Assembly: GCA_951394045.1 (NCBI GenBank) | Contig: OX595999.1 | Span: 124,001 to 188,000, forward strand | Length of the DNA stretch: 64,000 bases | Origin: Nitzschia sp. DOCU1 | Lineage: Eukaryota; Bacillariophyta; Bacillariophyceae; Bacillariales; Bacillariaceae | Reading direction: 5' to 3' | Shown here: positions 54,910 to 64,000 of the stretch, piece after piece | How the letters are laid out: each line of letters starts with the position of its first letter | Position numbering within the stretch: position 1 is the stretch's first letter | The notes under the pieces: generated by a model | What the model was told of the DNA's origin: nothing | Seen by the model: only the letters and a program-made list of their open reading frames with translations | The model's database searches: none | Translations under genes and position numbers: made by a program

Positions 54910-56608
54910 TTGGTCAAATCTAAAGCCGGAATCGGGTCTTCGTTGGTGAAAGGGGCAGATACGTCCGTTAGACCCACACAGGCAACCATCACGCTAGAGA
55001 AGTTTCTAGTCTCTGAATTACTTACATTGACTTTCAGGGTCGACAAGGGGATCGCAATTGGATTCCGATGGTGCCGATCGTCAGAGATTAACTAATGAAA
55101 CAGCTCAATCTCCAGATGAATGGAACAGAACGGCTATCGATAGTTCTCACAGCAACAGTGTACGTACGAAAATGGAAAGGAGATTCGTTTCGTGACGAGA
55201 CTTTGTGCGGTTTCAGCTTCCTTGGGTTCCCCGGTCGCAATGAGAACGATGCGTTTTGATATTAGAAGTTTCTCTGACGCGTATTTATCTGCGTATTTGA
55301 CGGTAGCTGCCCCTTTTGGTTTTGTTGCACACACCGCACAACTGACTTTCGGTGTTCCGCATCCCGGCGAAGTAGGGGACAATATTCTCGAAGAACGATA
55401 AGAACGATTCTGTGTCGCAACAGATGGAAATGCATATGGGAATTTGTGAGACGATTTAATGGGCAAGGAAACACAGAAGGAAAACACAATCTGTTTATGG
55501 TCAGAAACTTACCGCGTACCGGTAGACAGAACGAATGCGACAGTGCACTACCATGCGTTCAATTTTCTACGGCTGAACCCGCTACTTTACAGTGCTGGCA
55601 AGAATAGTTCGAATTTGTTTCTTCCATCTGAGCTTAGGGAATCTACGGCCATTTATAAGCCCACCGGGACACGTCATCCAGAATGAGTTCTTTCGTTCTT
55701 CATTTTCCAGCGACGACATATGAGACCACATCACTTTCGTGATGACTTGTTATGTATGAGCGAACCAGTCGAATGTTCGTATTTAAGGAAAGTTCAACTA
55801 AAGTCAATGAGTTCTTGCTGATGGTGGGCCGCGAAGTGCTGGCGTGAATTTTTAGTCCATATTTAGTCTAACGAATCAATCGTTTTCTCAGTAGCTAGCA
55901 GGTTGGCTAGGCCACACTACATACTGATTGCGTGCGTACTACCATCAAATGAGATCAAGAGAGACTCAAAGATGCGACCAAATCGTTGATAGCTTTTTTT
56001 CTTCCATACAAACTGGCATGATTTGCGCTAGGGAAAAGGAAGCTGCGACAAGCATTTTGATCTCTTCCGAAAGCAATAAAGGGCGCTAGTACCTGAGGGC
56101 ACGAGCAGGAGAAGAAGAATGATCTCAAGGTTTTGTAAACTAGTAGGTTTGCGCGGCAAGTCAGCTGCATTTGGTGTATCGGCCATCATCACTTGGTCTA
56201 TAATGCAATAGGTAGCAGTCGGTAAATGCCCTAGGCTCAAGCATAGACGATATGCAAGATCATCAACAATAGCGTATTGTTTTTTCCGTCAAGAACTTCT
56301 TGTCTCCAGGCGCAAGATTATCAAACCTAATGATGAACACCAAAACGCGATGGACCTTACTCAAAAGTCGAGCCAGCTTTTCGATTCGATATGGCAATCT
56401 ATTTGGCTTGCGTCAAACTTCCACTTCTTCGGAATTTTCTTCTACAAGGGGTTGAAGGTCACAGTTACTTGGGTCGAAATACTTCCGGTAGATGTACTCC
56501 CGTTTGAACTGGCCTAAGCGGGGGGGGGGGGGGGGGGGCTCTCGAAACCTGATAATACGTGAGTAGGAAGATCCCATATGCGTTCGGGCTATTCGTTTAC
56601 TATTGATA
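54910..56608. other. Intergenic, no recognised gene
   Basis: Several short frames on both strands without domains. Contains a poly-G run (listed separately). Nothing else seen. Confidence 0.35.
56520..56538. repeat. Poly-G run, about 19 nt
   Basis: Homopolymer G downstream of the gene at 56609-57928. Exact length is uncertain because homopolymers are error-prone in assemblies. Confidence 0.85.
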
Positions 56609-57928
56609 CTATAGTGGCGGTTTGATAGGTACCGTCCGCAGCATACGACGTCGCGTCGAATCCTCAGAAGCGACCGACATATGCGATCTCAAACGACGAG
56701 TGGTAGAATCCCCATCGGAAGCGTCTGTGATAAGGCTGCCCACGGGTGAAACGGGAACTTTGGACCGACTCTTGGGTTGATACGAGATCTTGCGGCCGCT
56801 GGCAGTGCTTCGTTTGCTGGATGCTTGGGAAATATCGTCGTCCATCTCGGCTGCCGTTTTCTTTTTGATTTTGCCGCCAGCAGCGACAGGGGTCGCCGCC
56901 GCGGCATCGTCTTCGGAGATTTTGAGCAAACCTTTCTTTGGAACTTTGATATTGTCTGAGGAGTGGTGACGGCTCGGAGGGGACTTGCCGGAACCAGCTC
57001 CTGGCGCCCCCAACTCGGAAAAGGTTCGCCCAATCTTCTTTTTGGAAGAGGAGGAACGAGGCGTGGCCGCCGAGGCCTCCGAGCTGCCAGGCCGGATCCT
57101 CCTGTTTGCGGTACCAGAGGATTTTTGATGAATCCCCAGAAGACGTAACCTGTTCTTTTCGACACTTCTAACGCCTGCCAGATAGGGCTGAACTTCGCTC
57201 TCGTCGGCTGCGCCTCGCTTTTGGGCCAGTTTATGACAGGGTACTGACACAGCTAGATACCGTGATCGAATGAATTCCCAGCACTCGGATACGTCTGAAC
57301 TGGCCTTCCATTGTTCTAGCTGAGCTTGCCAAACAATGTCAATGGCAAGCTGGACGTGCCCTTCCTTGCGTTGCTCCCCCTCCATGGTCCAAGCTTCAAG
57401 TCCCCTAGGGCATTGACCCGGCCAAAGGGGCTTTCGTCTATCTAACAGTTCCGCAGTCAAGTCGCACTCGTCCTCCATGGCACCATAATCGTCAGGAGCA
57501 TACCAGGTCAGCTCCTTTTCCTGAACCGTATACGTATCCAAATTCGGAATAGTATGTACCCCCACCGTCTTTTTGAAAGTAATTCCCTTCTTCTTGGCCG
57601 AAGACCTCTTCTTTCTTCGATCTGAGCTAGAGCTTCTGGTTCCCCGTGGCGTCTTGGGGGATTTACCCGCGCTTGCACTCGCCGCCACCACCTTGGTTTT
57701 GTTACCGGGGGATTTGGAGGAAGACGCCTGACCAGCCGGCTTTTTCGAAGGTGTTGTGGGGGAAGCCGACGTGTGTCTCCCATTCTTAACCGGAGACTTA
57801 GCGTCACTACGAATGTTTTGGCTCGATTGCTCTTTTCCCTCGTTCTCCTCAGTCGCGACCGAATCGTCTTCTGCTGCACTCTTGCAGCTAGCATCGAGGT
57901 CATCTGGACCAGAGAGTTTCGCGGACAT
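56609..57928 (-). CDS. Conserved unknown protein with a central ~140-residue domain
   Basis: 439 residues, ATG start (MSAKLSGPDD). The basic, Ser/Pro/Lys-rich N-terminus (KSPKTPRGTRSSSSDRRKK) is disordered. The central domain at ~118-260 reads VGVHTIPNLDTYTVQEKELT, WYAPDDY, CPRGLEAWTMEGEQRKEGHV, DIVWQAQLEQW, SRYLAVSVPCHKLAQKRGA. I know this pattern (CPRGLE..T.EG, VWQ.Q..QW, Y..VS.PC...A) as one shared by many diatom proteins of unknown function. The C-terminus is again basic and disordered. Possibly nuclear, given the Lys/Arg clusters (inference). Confidence 0.75.
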   Translation of the reverse strand: MSAKLSGPDDLDASCKSAAEDDSVATEENEGKEQSSQNIRSDAKSPVKNGRHTSASPTTPSKKPAGQASSSKSPGNKTKVVAASASAGKSPKTPRGTRSSSSDRRKKRSSAKKKGITFKKTVGVHTIPNLDTYTVQEKELTWYAPDDYGAMEDECDLTAELLDRRKPLWPGQCPRGLEAWTMEGEQRKEGHVQLAIDIVWQAQLEQWKASSDVSECWEFIRSRYLAVSVPCHKLAQKRGAADESEVQPYLAGVRSVEKNRLRLLGIHQKSSGTANRRIRPGSSEASAATPRSSSSKKKIGRTFSELGAPGAGSGKSPPSRHHSSDNIKVPKKGLLKISEDDAAAATPVAAGGKIKKKTAAEMDDDISQASSKRSTASGRKISYQPKSRSKVPVSPVGSLITDASDGDSTTRRLRSHMSVASEDSTRRRMLRTVPIKPPL

Positions 57929-59236
57929 GATGGACTATTTTTTGTGGCGAGCAAGGTCCAAGATGAAGAAGGAATATGCAATCGAATGATCCGGGTCCTG
58001 CGAGATGAAAGGTCTTGCGTCGACGAGAGTCCCGAGCGGATAAAATGCCTATCAATCCCTTGCGTCTTCTTCCTTCCTAGAAACACCCAGGGAATACAAA
58101 ATCCGACAGCACGCCTTCAAGGATCACAATACGAGTCGATATATCGAATGCAAGAGTCGAAATCGACACTCAATAAGAGGGGGTGAAGCGAGGGGGTTGA
58201 CAGCAGCCTTTTAACTTGAGCCAAACTACAGATGGACCCTATCACAGCACTCGAACGATTCAACCGATGAATCGAATCCACCGCAGCTGCGATTGAAATC
58301 CGATCTCTCCAACAGCGGCTTTCCCAGATTAACCTCCAGAGACCGGGCTTCTTGAATAAGAGGAGAAGATAATCGTTGGAAGAGCAAGGATTGACGATGG
58401 TGAGGTGTGGGGGTGGGGGGAGGGGGCTTTTTCAGCCGCCCATGGTGGTACGTCGGTACAACCGCAGCACCTCTGTCCACCACAAGGCCTTCGAAGCACA
58501 ACGCCGCTCCGCGCACCACAAAAAACGTTCCCGCCATGATCCTGGTTGGGGCAATTCACAAATTTAAGGCAACGGTCGACGGGCTCGAATGACTATGACC
58601 ATATATTCAAAATATCTACGAATCTGAGGAAATCATAATGTAGTGCCCTGCCCGACGGCTCTGTAAAAAAGTCATCCACGTAAAGGAACGATTGATTGAA
58701 AAACAGGGACCCCCAAAGAATAACTTCCCCCGGGAGAATTGTTTCGGACTCCATCCGTGTTGGCTGTTAAAGCGTCGAAGAGTGCGCGTTATCAGAGGCT
58801 ACATCGACCCATCAGTTCCAAATACAACTAGGATACCATAGAAGCTAAAAGGTGAGTGAGGAGATCTAGCTACTAGGGACGCACACCACTTTTCTGCATC
58901 AACTAGTACGATGATGATTTTAAAAGCATGATGGATCTACTACCAGCAACGCCAGGCATTCGCCGATCGCTATTGCGTGCAGCCTAGTAAAGTATGAACT
59001 GGCCCTTTCCCGATACAGCACAGCCAGATCGGATGTCTTCCAACTTTATGACGGTTGTCGGTACGCTTGTATCTCAGTCATAGCTGCTGACGAGCACGGC
59101 TGCAGGAAGCCCCCACAATTGCTCCCGACTGAGAACGGATTCGAGACGCTGCAAAAGACCAACAACACAATGCTCGAACCCCCCACTTCCATCCCCGCCC
59201 CCAACAATATCTCTACGTCTCATAATTGATTTGCTT
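57929..59236. other. Intergenic, no recognised gene
   Basis: Upstream region of the preceding gene and 3' flank of the following gene. Short frames near 58226-58592 are Pro/Gly/Arg-rich and unsupported. Confidence 0.35.
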
Positions 59237-60460
59237 TCATTTCAACGGAAACGCTTTCCAAATGAGCATTCCCCAGACAGTAGAAGCAATTTGGCATGCG
59301 ACAAACAACCCCACAATCACCAACAAGCCAAATGCCGAAGCCCCAACGCCACTTGCAGGAAGTATGGTCCAAGTATTCGTCAGAATAGCATAGGGACACC
59401 CACCACCTGTAGACCCAGTAAGGCGTAACACTTTCTCCAAAGCACTCGGTGCAAATGTCACAATCAAGGCTAATAGATGGATTCCAGTCAGCATTCCATA
59501 TAGAATCTGAAACAAAAGACTACGTCTCAAGATGCGAAAATTGTTGCATTCCCGTACGCTGGCTTTAGATCGGGCACCGCTACCAGACTTTGTTGGAGCT
59601 TTCAGGTACTTCATGCCTACCTCAGAGTCGCCTAAACAACCAAGCAGGTCATCTACAACTCCTCCCAGCTCCTTTCCAACTACAAGGGTGTAGAATGATC
59701 GACAGGGATTCTTCACCATAGGATATTTGAAGATGTTGAAAATATCCGCCAATCGTAGCAATGCCTTGGGAAGGAAGGTTTGGGTACTCGGAATACGAAA
59801 AAGCTCTCGACCCGAGAACTCAAAGATCCAAACACACCACGAGAAAATCGGCAGCGTCATCAATAGGAGAACCGTGCTGGGGACCAGCATCTCGTTCTGG
59901 AAACCAACAGGTAAAATCTTAAACGCGATAACCCCACTAGCTCCCAATACGAGAGTGGCAATCAAGTTGACGAGGGATTCCAGCTTGTAGTGCGATCCTC
60001 TTGGAAATGCCAAGAGACTGGACAGATGAAAGAGCCCCGAGGCTACCATCACGAACTGCACGTGCTTCAGGATCAATGAAATCTGAAGAGGGCTGAAGGC
60101 TGCCCAGATTCGAGGCAATTTCGCAGAGTCTGGATACCGAGTCGCCAGAACCACCATGGCTTGGAGTCTGTCCATTACTTTATAGTTCCCAATGAAGACC
60201 AACAGTGGGACGAGCCACATCCCAAACTTTCGGGTTGCATTCAAGTCAATGGTTTTTAGGATAGGTTTCTGAGCCCCGCCTCTCGGACCAATCCTTCCTT
60301 CCTGTCGTGACATCACCCGGGCAGCATCATTGCTGTTGGAAAGGTCCACAAGTTGCAGCTGATGAGCATCGCTCTGGCGAGACGCGGTGACACAACAAGA
60401 CGGTAGACAAAAGGCTAGACCTGCCACTATGAGAACGTATTTCGAAGAGGAGAATCTCAT
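59237..60460 (-). CDS. Multi-pass membrane protein with signal peptide
   Basis: 407 residues, ATG start. N-terminal signal peptide (YVLIVAGLAFCLPSCCVTA, likely cut before SRQS). A lumenal stretch is followed by about six or seven hydrophobic segments: GMWLVPLLVFIGN, VQFVMVASGLFHLSSLLAF, LVNLIATLVLGASGVIAF, STVLLLMTLPIFSWCVWIFE, LLFQILYGMLTGIHLLALIV, GASAFGLLVIVGLFVACQIA. A Cys-containing loop lies at ~272-282 (VDDLLGCLGDSEVG). The cleavage region is not the ASAFAP type used for diatom plastids, so ER/secretory or vacuolar membrane is more likely (inference). Family not recognised. Confidence 0.75.
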   Translation of the reverse strand: MRFSSSKYVLIVAGLAFCLPSCCVTASRQSDAHQLQLVDLSNSNDAARVMSRQEGRIGPRGGAQKPILKTIDLNATRKFGMWLVPLLVFIGNYKVMDRLQAMVVLATRYPDSAKLPRIWAAFSPLQISLILKHVQFVMVASGLFHLSSLLAFPRGSHYKLESLVNLIATLVLGASGVIAFKILPVGFQNEMLVPSTVLLLMTLPIFSWCVWIFEFSGRELFRIPSTQTFLPKALLRLADIFNIFKYPMVKNPCRSFYTLVVGKELGGVVDDLLGCLGDSEVGMKYLKAPTKSGSGARSKASVRECNNFRILRRSLLFQILYGMLTGIHLLALIVTFAPSALEKVLRLTGSTGGGCPYAILTNTWTILPASGVGASAFGLLVIVGLFVACQIASTVWGMLIWKAFPLK

Positions 60461-62075
60461 GTCGATTGATGGTCATAACAGTAGTATGATCAAAGTACGC
60501 GTCTCGGCAATTTTCAGGAATTTCGAAATCAGCGCGTTTTCGTTTGAAAATTTGATGCCGAGGTGCGCGGTTGTTTCCACTGAAAATATTCCTGTGAATA
60601 ATAGCATTGCCAGCTATCATAATATCTGCTGGAAGGGCCGAATGCGTTGGGCGGCGCACCTAACGACCTCGACCACCACCATCGCCGGAACAGCTATTGT
60701 GCTTTCAAAAGTCAGACCAAACAATTGTGGAGCTGATGTACTATCCCAACAGATAAAATCGCACTCATCCTCCACCAATCGCCTAGTATCCTCCCACTAC
60801 TACCGGAAGTACTATTTTAGTAGCTACTACTACTAAAGAACATCAACCAATTTGTTCATTTCCAGAGTCGGTGGGGTGGAAGTTCTGTGTGTAGCTGATG
60901 ATTGCAACGAATGAAGTCTCTGTGATCCAATCCATCATGCCGGGAACGATGGCGGTGCTAGTCCTCAACAAACGCTCCTTGCTGCTGTAAACAAAAAGAA
61001 GCAGGTAGTCTGCTCAGTAGTACGCCAGAGGTGGTAGAAGAGGAAATAGAAGAAGAACAAAGATTGTCCCAACAGTATCGACTGGAGGATACGAACATCG
61101 AATGACGGGAAAGGTTGATGTGACATAGGAGCGTTCTAGTCAGCAACTCTACCACCGATGGGGCCGACTGTGTTACTGCTCCGACCAATCACCAGTACTC
61201 GGAGAAACTGCAATGACTCTCTAGAGTGATTTTTATTAGAGGTACTGCCGACCTCTGCATTTTCTTTCGCCAGTGACCTCTCCGCCCATATTCAATGCAA
61301 TGCTGGCTTTTGATGATGAGGCCAATTCCGAGAGTGCTACCAGCAAAAGATAGTCGTGATGATGTTGCGATGGGGTGGTGGTGGGCACACAACGTCATCA
61401 GAAAGGAGAGAATCGAAAAATGCCACACCATTTATTGCGGATGTAGGGGCTGAAATGTCTTGTATTTCGCCACAATGTACTGTAATCAGGTTCTTCCTAG
61501 TTCCTCCCTAAGTCAGACGTCAGTCGCTGCCGAAGCTACGTCATAAAACATATATGCCAATGCTATGATGACGTAATCGAATCGTTTCTGATGTACATCG
61601 AGATCACGTGGACCGCTGCAAGTTGTGAAATTCACACAGGAATTAGACCAATCCGTCTTGTTTTCAGTTGAAGTTCATTATTTAATGAACTTCCGACTTC
61701 ATTTAATAACCAGCGTTTTTGGTTCGTTCCAAAGCCCACATCATCACATCGGTTTGCAGTTTCCGTCGCCGTGTCTTCGAGACCAACTCATCACACATCT
61801 TCCATGAAATTCGAATGCGGTACGAGACAAGACCACCAAAAGGTCTACGGCTTTCGGTAGATAAAGAGCACCCAGAGGCTGAACGAAATTGGAATAGCGT
61901 CATCTTCCATCCATCTGCAGCACCAGCACTCTTCCGCCTCGACCATAGTACCAGAGGAAATTGGCGAGGACTCTGAAGTAGATGAGTTCAGTAAGCTGCT
62001 GCAGCACAGCAAGAGCTAAGTCGCCATCAACGTTCAACATCAAAATATCGACGAAGCATTCGGGGGGGGACGAAA
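60461..62075. other. Intergenic between divergent genes, no recognised gene
   Basis: Several short frames on both strands with no domain or splice support. Presumably regulatory sequence of the two flanking genes. Confidence 0.35.
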
Positions 62076-63914
62076 ATGACTGTGATCGAGAGGTCGGGTA
62101 TCGACGCTAAAAGCAGAGATAACGAAGAAGATGGAAAGCAAAGTAGTGCCGACGAGCAGGGGCAGCACCAACAACATGACCAACAGGACGAACTCGAAAA
62201 GAAGAAGGCCACCCGTCCGCAACAACAACTAGGAGCGCCCTCTGCAGCAGCACCGGTGGCTGCCTCCCTTCGGGAAGAAGAGCACGAAGAGTCCCCTCGC
62301 CCCAGATATTGGATACTACTAGACGAAAGAATACGTCGTGGTCGTGGCCGTCTTCTTCCTCAGGGCAATGAACCATTAAGGCTGGAGAATCAGGCCCTCT
62401 TTTCTCCCTTGAGCCCTAGACTCGAGGATTTTGCCCGACGAGACGAGGAAGGCGATGCAAGTAATGAAGACCGACAACATGTACGATTCGGAGAACAATT
62501 CTCGTCTCCGAGCAACATCGGCACCTTTCAGGCCCGAGAAGAACGAGCACCATCAGCAGCGCCGGGGGCCGCGATGACGACGAGAGGCGATGGTGCTGGC
62601 GTAGCAGAGCCCGCCCCACATAATCAACAACTTGCCTTGCCAATATTACAAGATCGACAGACTTACGCAATCGCTCCAACGAGTCGTAGTGGGGCCATAC
62701 TAGGGCGGGTGGCGGGCGATGCACCAAAAGCAGACGATCATCGTGTGGCTGTTTCACTGTCAGTGCTGGAACCACCACAAACGTCCGCAAGCAGTAACGG
62801 CAGCGGTGGTTATGAGGGGGGTTCAGAAGAAGAAGAACTTTTAGCTGAGGACGAAGATCCCGACGACAATGAGCAGCACGATGTAACCGGGTGGGTCGAA
62901 ACGTTATTCGACCTTCTTGAAGAGCAGCAGGTTGATGGAGCAAACAAGGTCGTCCTCGGTAGTACGACCACAGGCGGGATAGACGGAGGACCAGAGGAAT
63001 TGGAGGAGGCCGGAGATGCTGTGCTGGAGGCTCCTGCTGTTGCCATCACCAGTGACAGAAAGGCGGCTGTAGGCACCGGCAGGAGCGAACAAGAAGGAAA
63101 AACAAGTGGGGCAGGATGGTCGGTATCCCCGCCTGAGAAGGGTCGTAGAGAGAAACATGGTGGTTTCCAGGCTGTTGCATCAAAAGAGGAGGTGGAAGCC
63201 CTTGTTCGATCGACCACCCCACTGACCTCAAACAAGAAAAAGTTTTCTGTAAAGCCACAAAGACCGCCGAATGAATCCGCGGCGTTGCCAAGGGTACAAC
63301 GACGAAGAACGAGGATTATCGAAGAAGAAGACGAGGGCCCCAGGTCCCGACCAGTTGTCCCCGATGCTGCTGGCGGTGGTTACAGCTTGTCTTCGTTGGT
63401 TGCCGTATCATCAGCACAGCTCGTCTTGGCGCAGGTAGCGGGAGGAGCTGGCGAGGAAAGTATGATGGTCGGCGCCCAACTACAAGATCAACAGCAAGAA
63501 GAAGCGAGCATTGTTGTGCAACAGAACGCTGGACCATATTACTACTACTCTCCCAATCGCAACGACCAAGAACATGGCCCTACTAGTCACACAAACCAGC
63601 CTTCTCGTCTCCAAGTTCATTTCGCTTCCGCTCGTCCGGCGACAGGGTTGACTAATGCCGACATGGAACCCTTTCTCCATATGCCCCCAGCAGCAAACTA
63701 CGACGATCTGGGCTCCTCCTCTCCATCGAACGTACCATCATCATCAAGCTTCCGCTGTGCTGAGCCTCCTCTTGAGGCTAACGTCCCGTCATGGGTCCAA
63801 GAACACAACAGACAGCAAAATGAGCGTCGTTTGCAGCAGCAATTAGATGAGATGGAAGGCAGGGCCTTGTCAAACTTGCATCAATCCCTTGAGATGACTC
63901 CTGTACCATGGTAA
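62076..63914 (+). CDS. Long intrinsically disordered protein
   Basis: 612 residues, ATG start (MTVIERSGID), single open frame ending TPVPW. Rich in Glu, Gln, Ala, Ser, Gly and Arg throughout, with acidic runs (GGSEEEELLAEDEDPDDNEQ). Near the C-terminus there is a more hydrophobic linear stretch (GLTNADMEPFLHMPPAANYD) and a helical end with coiled-coil character (QQNERRLQQQLDEMEGRALS). No folded domain is visible. It could be a regulatory or scaffold protein; function unknown. An upstream exon cannot be excluded. Confidence 0.6.
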   Translation: MTVIERSGIDAKSRDNEEDGKQSSADEQGQHQQHDQQDELEKKKATRPQQQLGAPSAAAPVAASLREEEHEESPRPRYWILLDERIRRGRGRLLPQGNEPLRLENQALFSPLSPRLEDFARRDEEGDASNEDRQHVRFGEQFSSPSNIGTFQAREERAPSAAPGAAMTTRGDGAGVAEPAPHNQQLALPILQDRQTYAIAPTSRSGAILGRVAGDAPKADDHRVAVSLSVLEPPQTSASSNGSGGYEGGSEEEELLAEDEDPDDNEQHDVTGWVETLFDLLEEQQVDGANKVVLGSTTTGGIDGGPEELEEAGDAVLEAPAVAITSDRKAAVGTGRSEQEGKTSGAGWSVSPPEKGRREKHGGFQAVASKEEVEALVRSTTPLTSNKKKFSVKPQRPPNESAALPRVQRRRTRIIEEEDEGPRSRPVVPDAAGGGYSLSSLVAVSSAQLVLAQVAGGAGEESMMVGAQLQDQQQEEASIVVQQNAGPYYYYSPNRNDQEHGPTSHTNQPSRLQVHFASARPATGLTNADMEPFLHMPPAANYDDLGSSSPSNVPSSSSFRCAEPPLEANVPSWVQEHNRQQNERRLQQQLDEMEGRALSNLHQSLEMTPVPW

Positions 63915-64000
63915 GAAGAATTTTCTAGGCCTCCTTCTTCGTGGTGCTGGGTCTTCTCTCACGACCAGTACGACGAGCAGACAAACGACGAAAGAACAGT

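Overview
The window is nuclear DNA of a eukaryote, most likely a pennate diatom. The evidence is the protein families present: a heat-shock-factor (HSF) gene of the diatom type, two genes with the DUF6824 signature (GPNDVLLGRG), PAS proteins with the FPFRI..VNEAF..LTG signature, and LRR/RNI proteins. Introns are short, with GTAAG donors and TAG/CAG acceptors. There are no operons, no ribosome binding sites and no CRISPR arrays. Genus and species cannot be fixed from the sequence alone; no tRNA or rRNA gene was found.

Layout. 0-10 kb: a secreted multi-exon protein running off the left edge, an HSF with a cysteine-rich C-terminal exon, and the pre-rRNA methyltransferase SPB1, all on the minus strand. 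10-20.8 kb: an EF-hand membrane protein, a small acidic protein (family A), a DUF6824 gene, an LRR gene, a GST-like gene, a probable complex I subunit (NDUFB11/ESSS) and a small basic ORF. 21-25.6 kb: a repeat-rich mobile zone with a long perfect palindrome, a ~168-bp tandem repeat, a DDE transposase with two unknown companion genes, and a foldback repeat. 25.9-33.5 kb: a RING protein, then duplicated material: an inverted copy of the LRR-DUF6824 block, two more family A genes, and an intact and a truncated copy of a possible beta-barrel gene. 33.6-38.6 kb: a B-box multi-pass membrane protein and an LRR protein with a long acidic tail. 39-55 kb: three paralogous PAS genes on the minus strand; between the second and third lies a satellite of five complete 1,531-bp units plus a sixth with an internal deletion. 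56-64 kb: a conserved unknown protein, a multi-pass secretory-pathway membrane protein and a long disordered protein.

Most genes are unrelated single loci. The clearest structure is evolutionary. The block [LRR, DUF6824, family A] at 11.5-16.9 kb reappears inverted at 27.8-31.5 kb, with a ~1-kb deletion in the LRR part. A further partial copy of [family A, beta-barrel-like gene] is joined to the LRR fragment in one reading frame broken only by a TAA. The three-gene DDE cassette and the 1,531-bp satellite are the best candidates for undescribed elements.

Splice sites given below were read by eye. Each proposed gene model keeps an open frame across its junctions.
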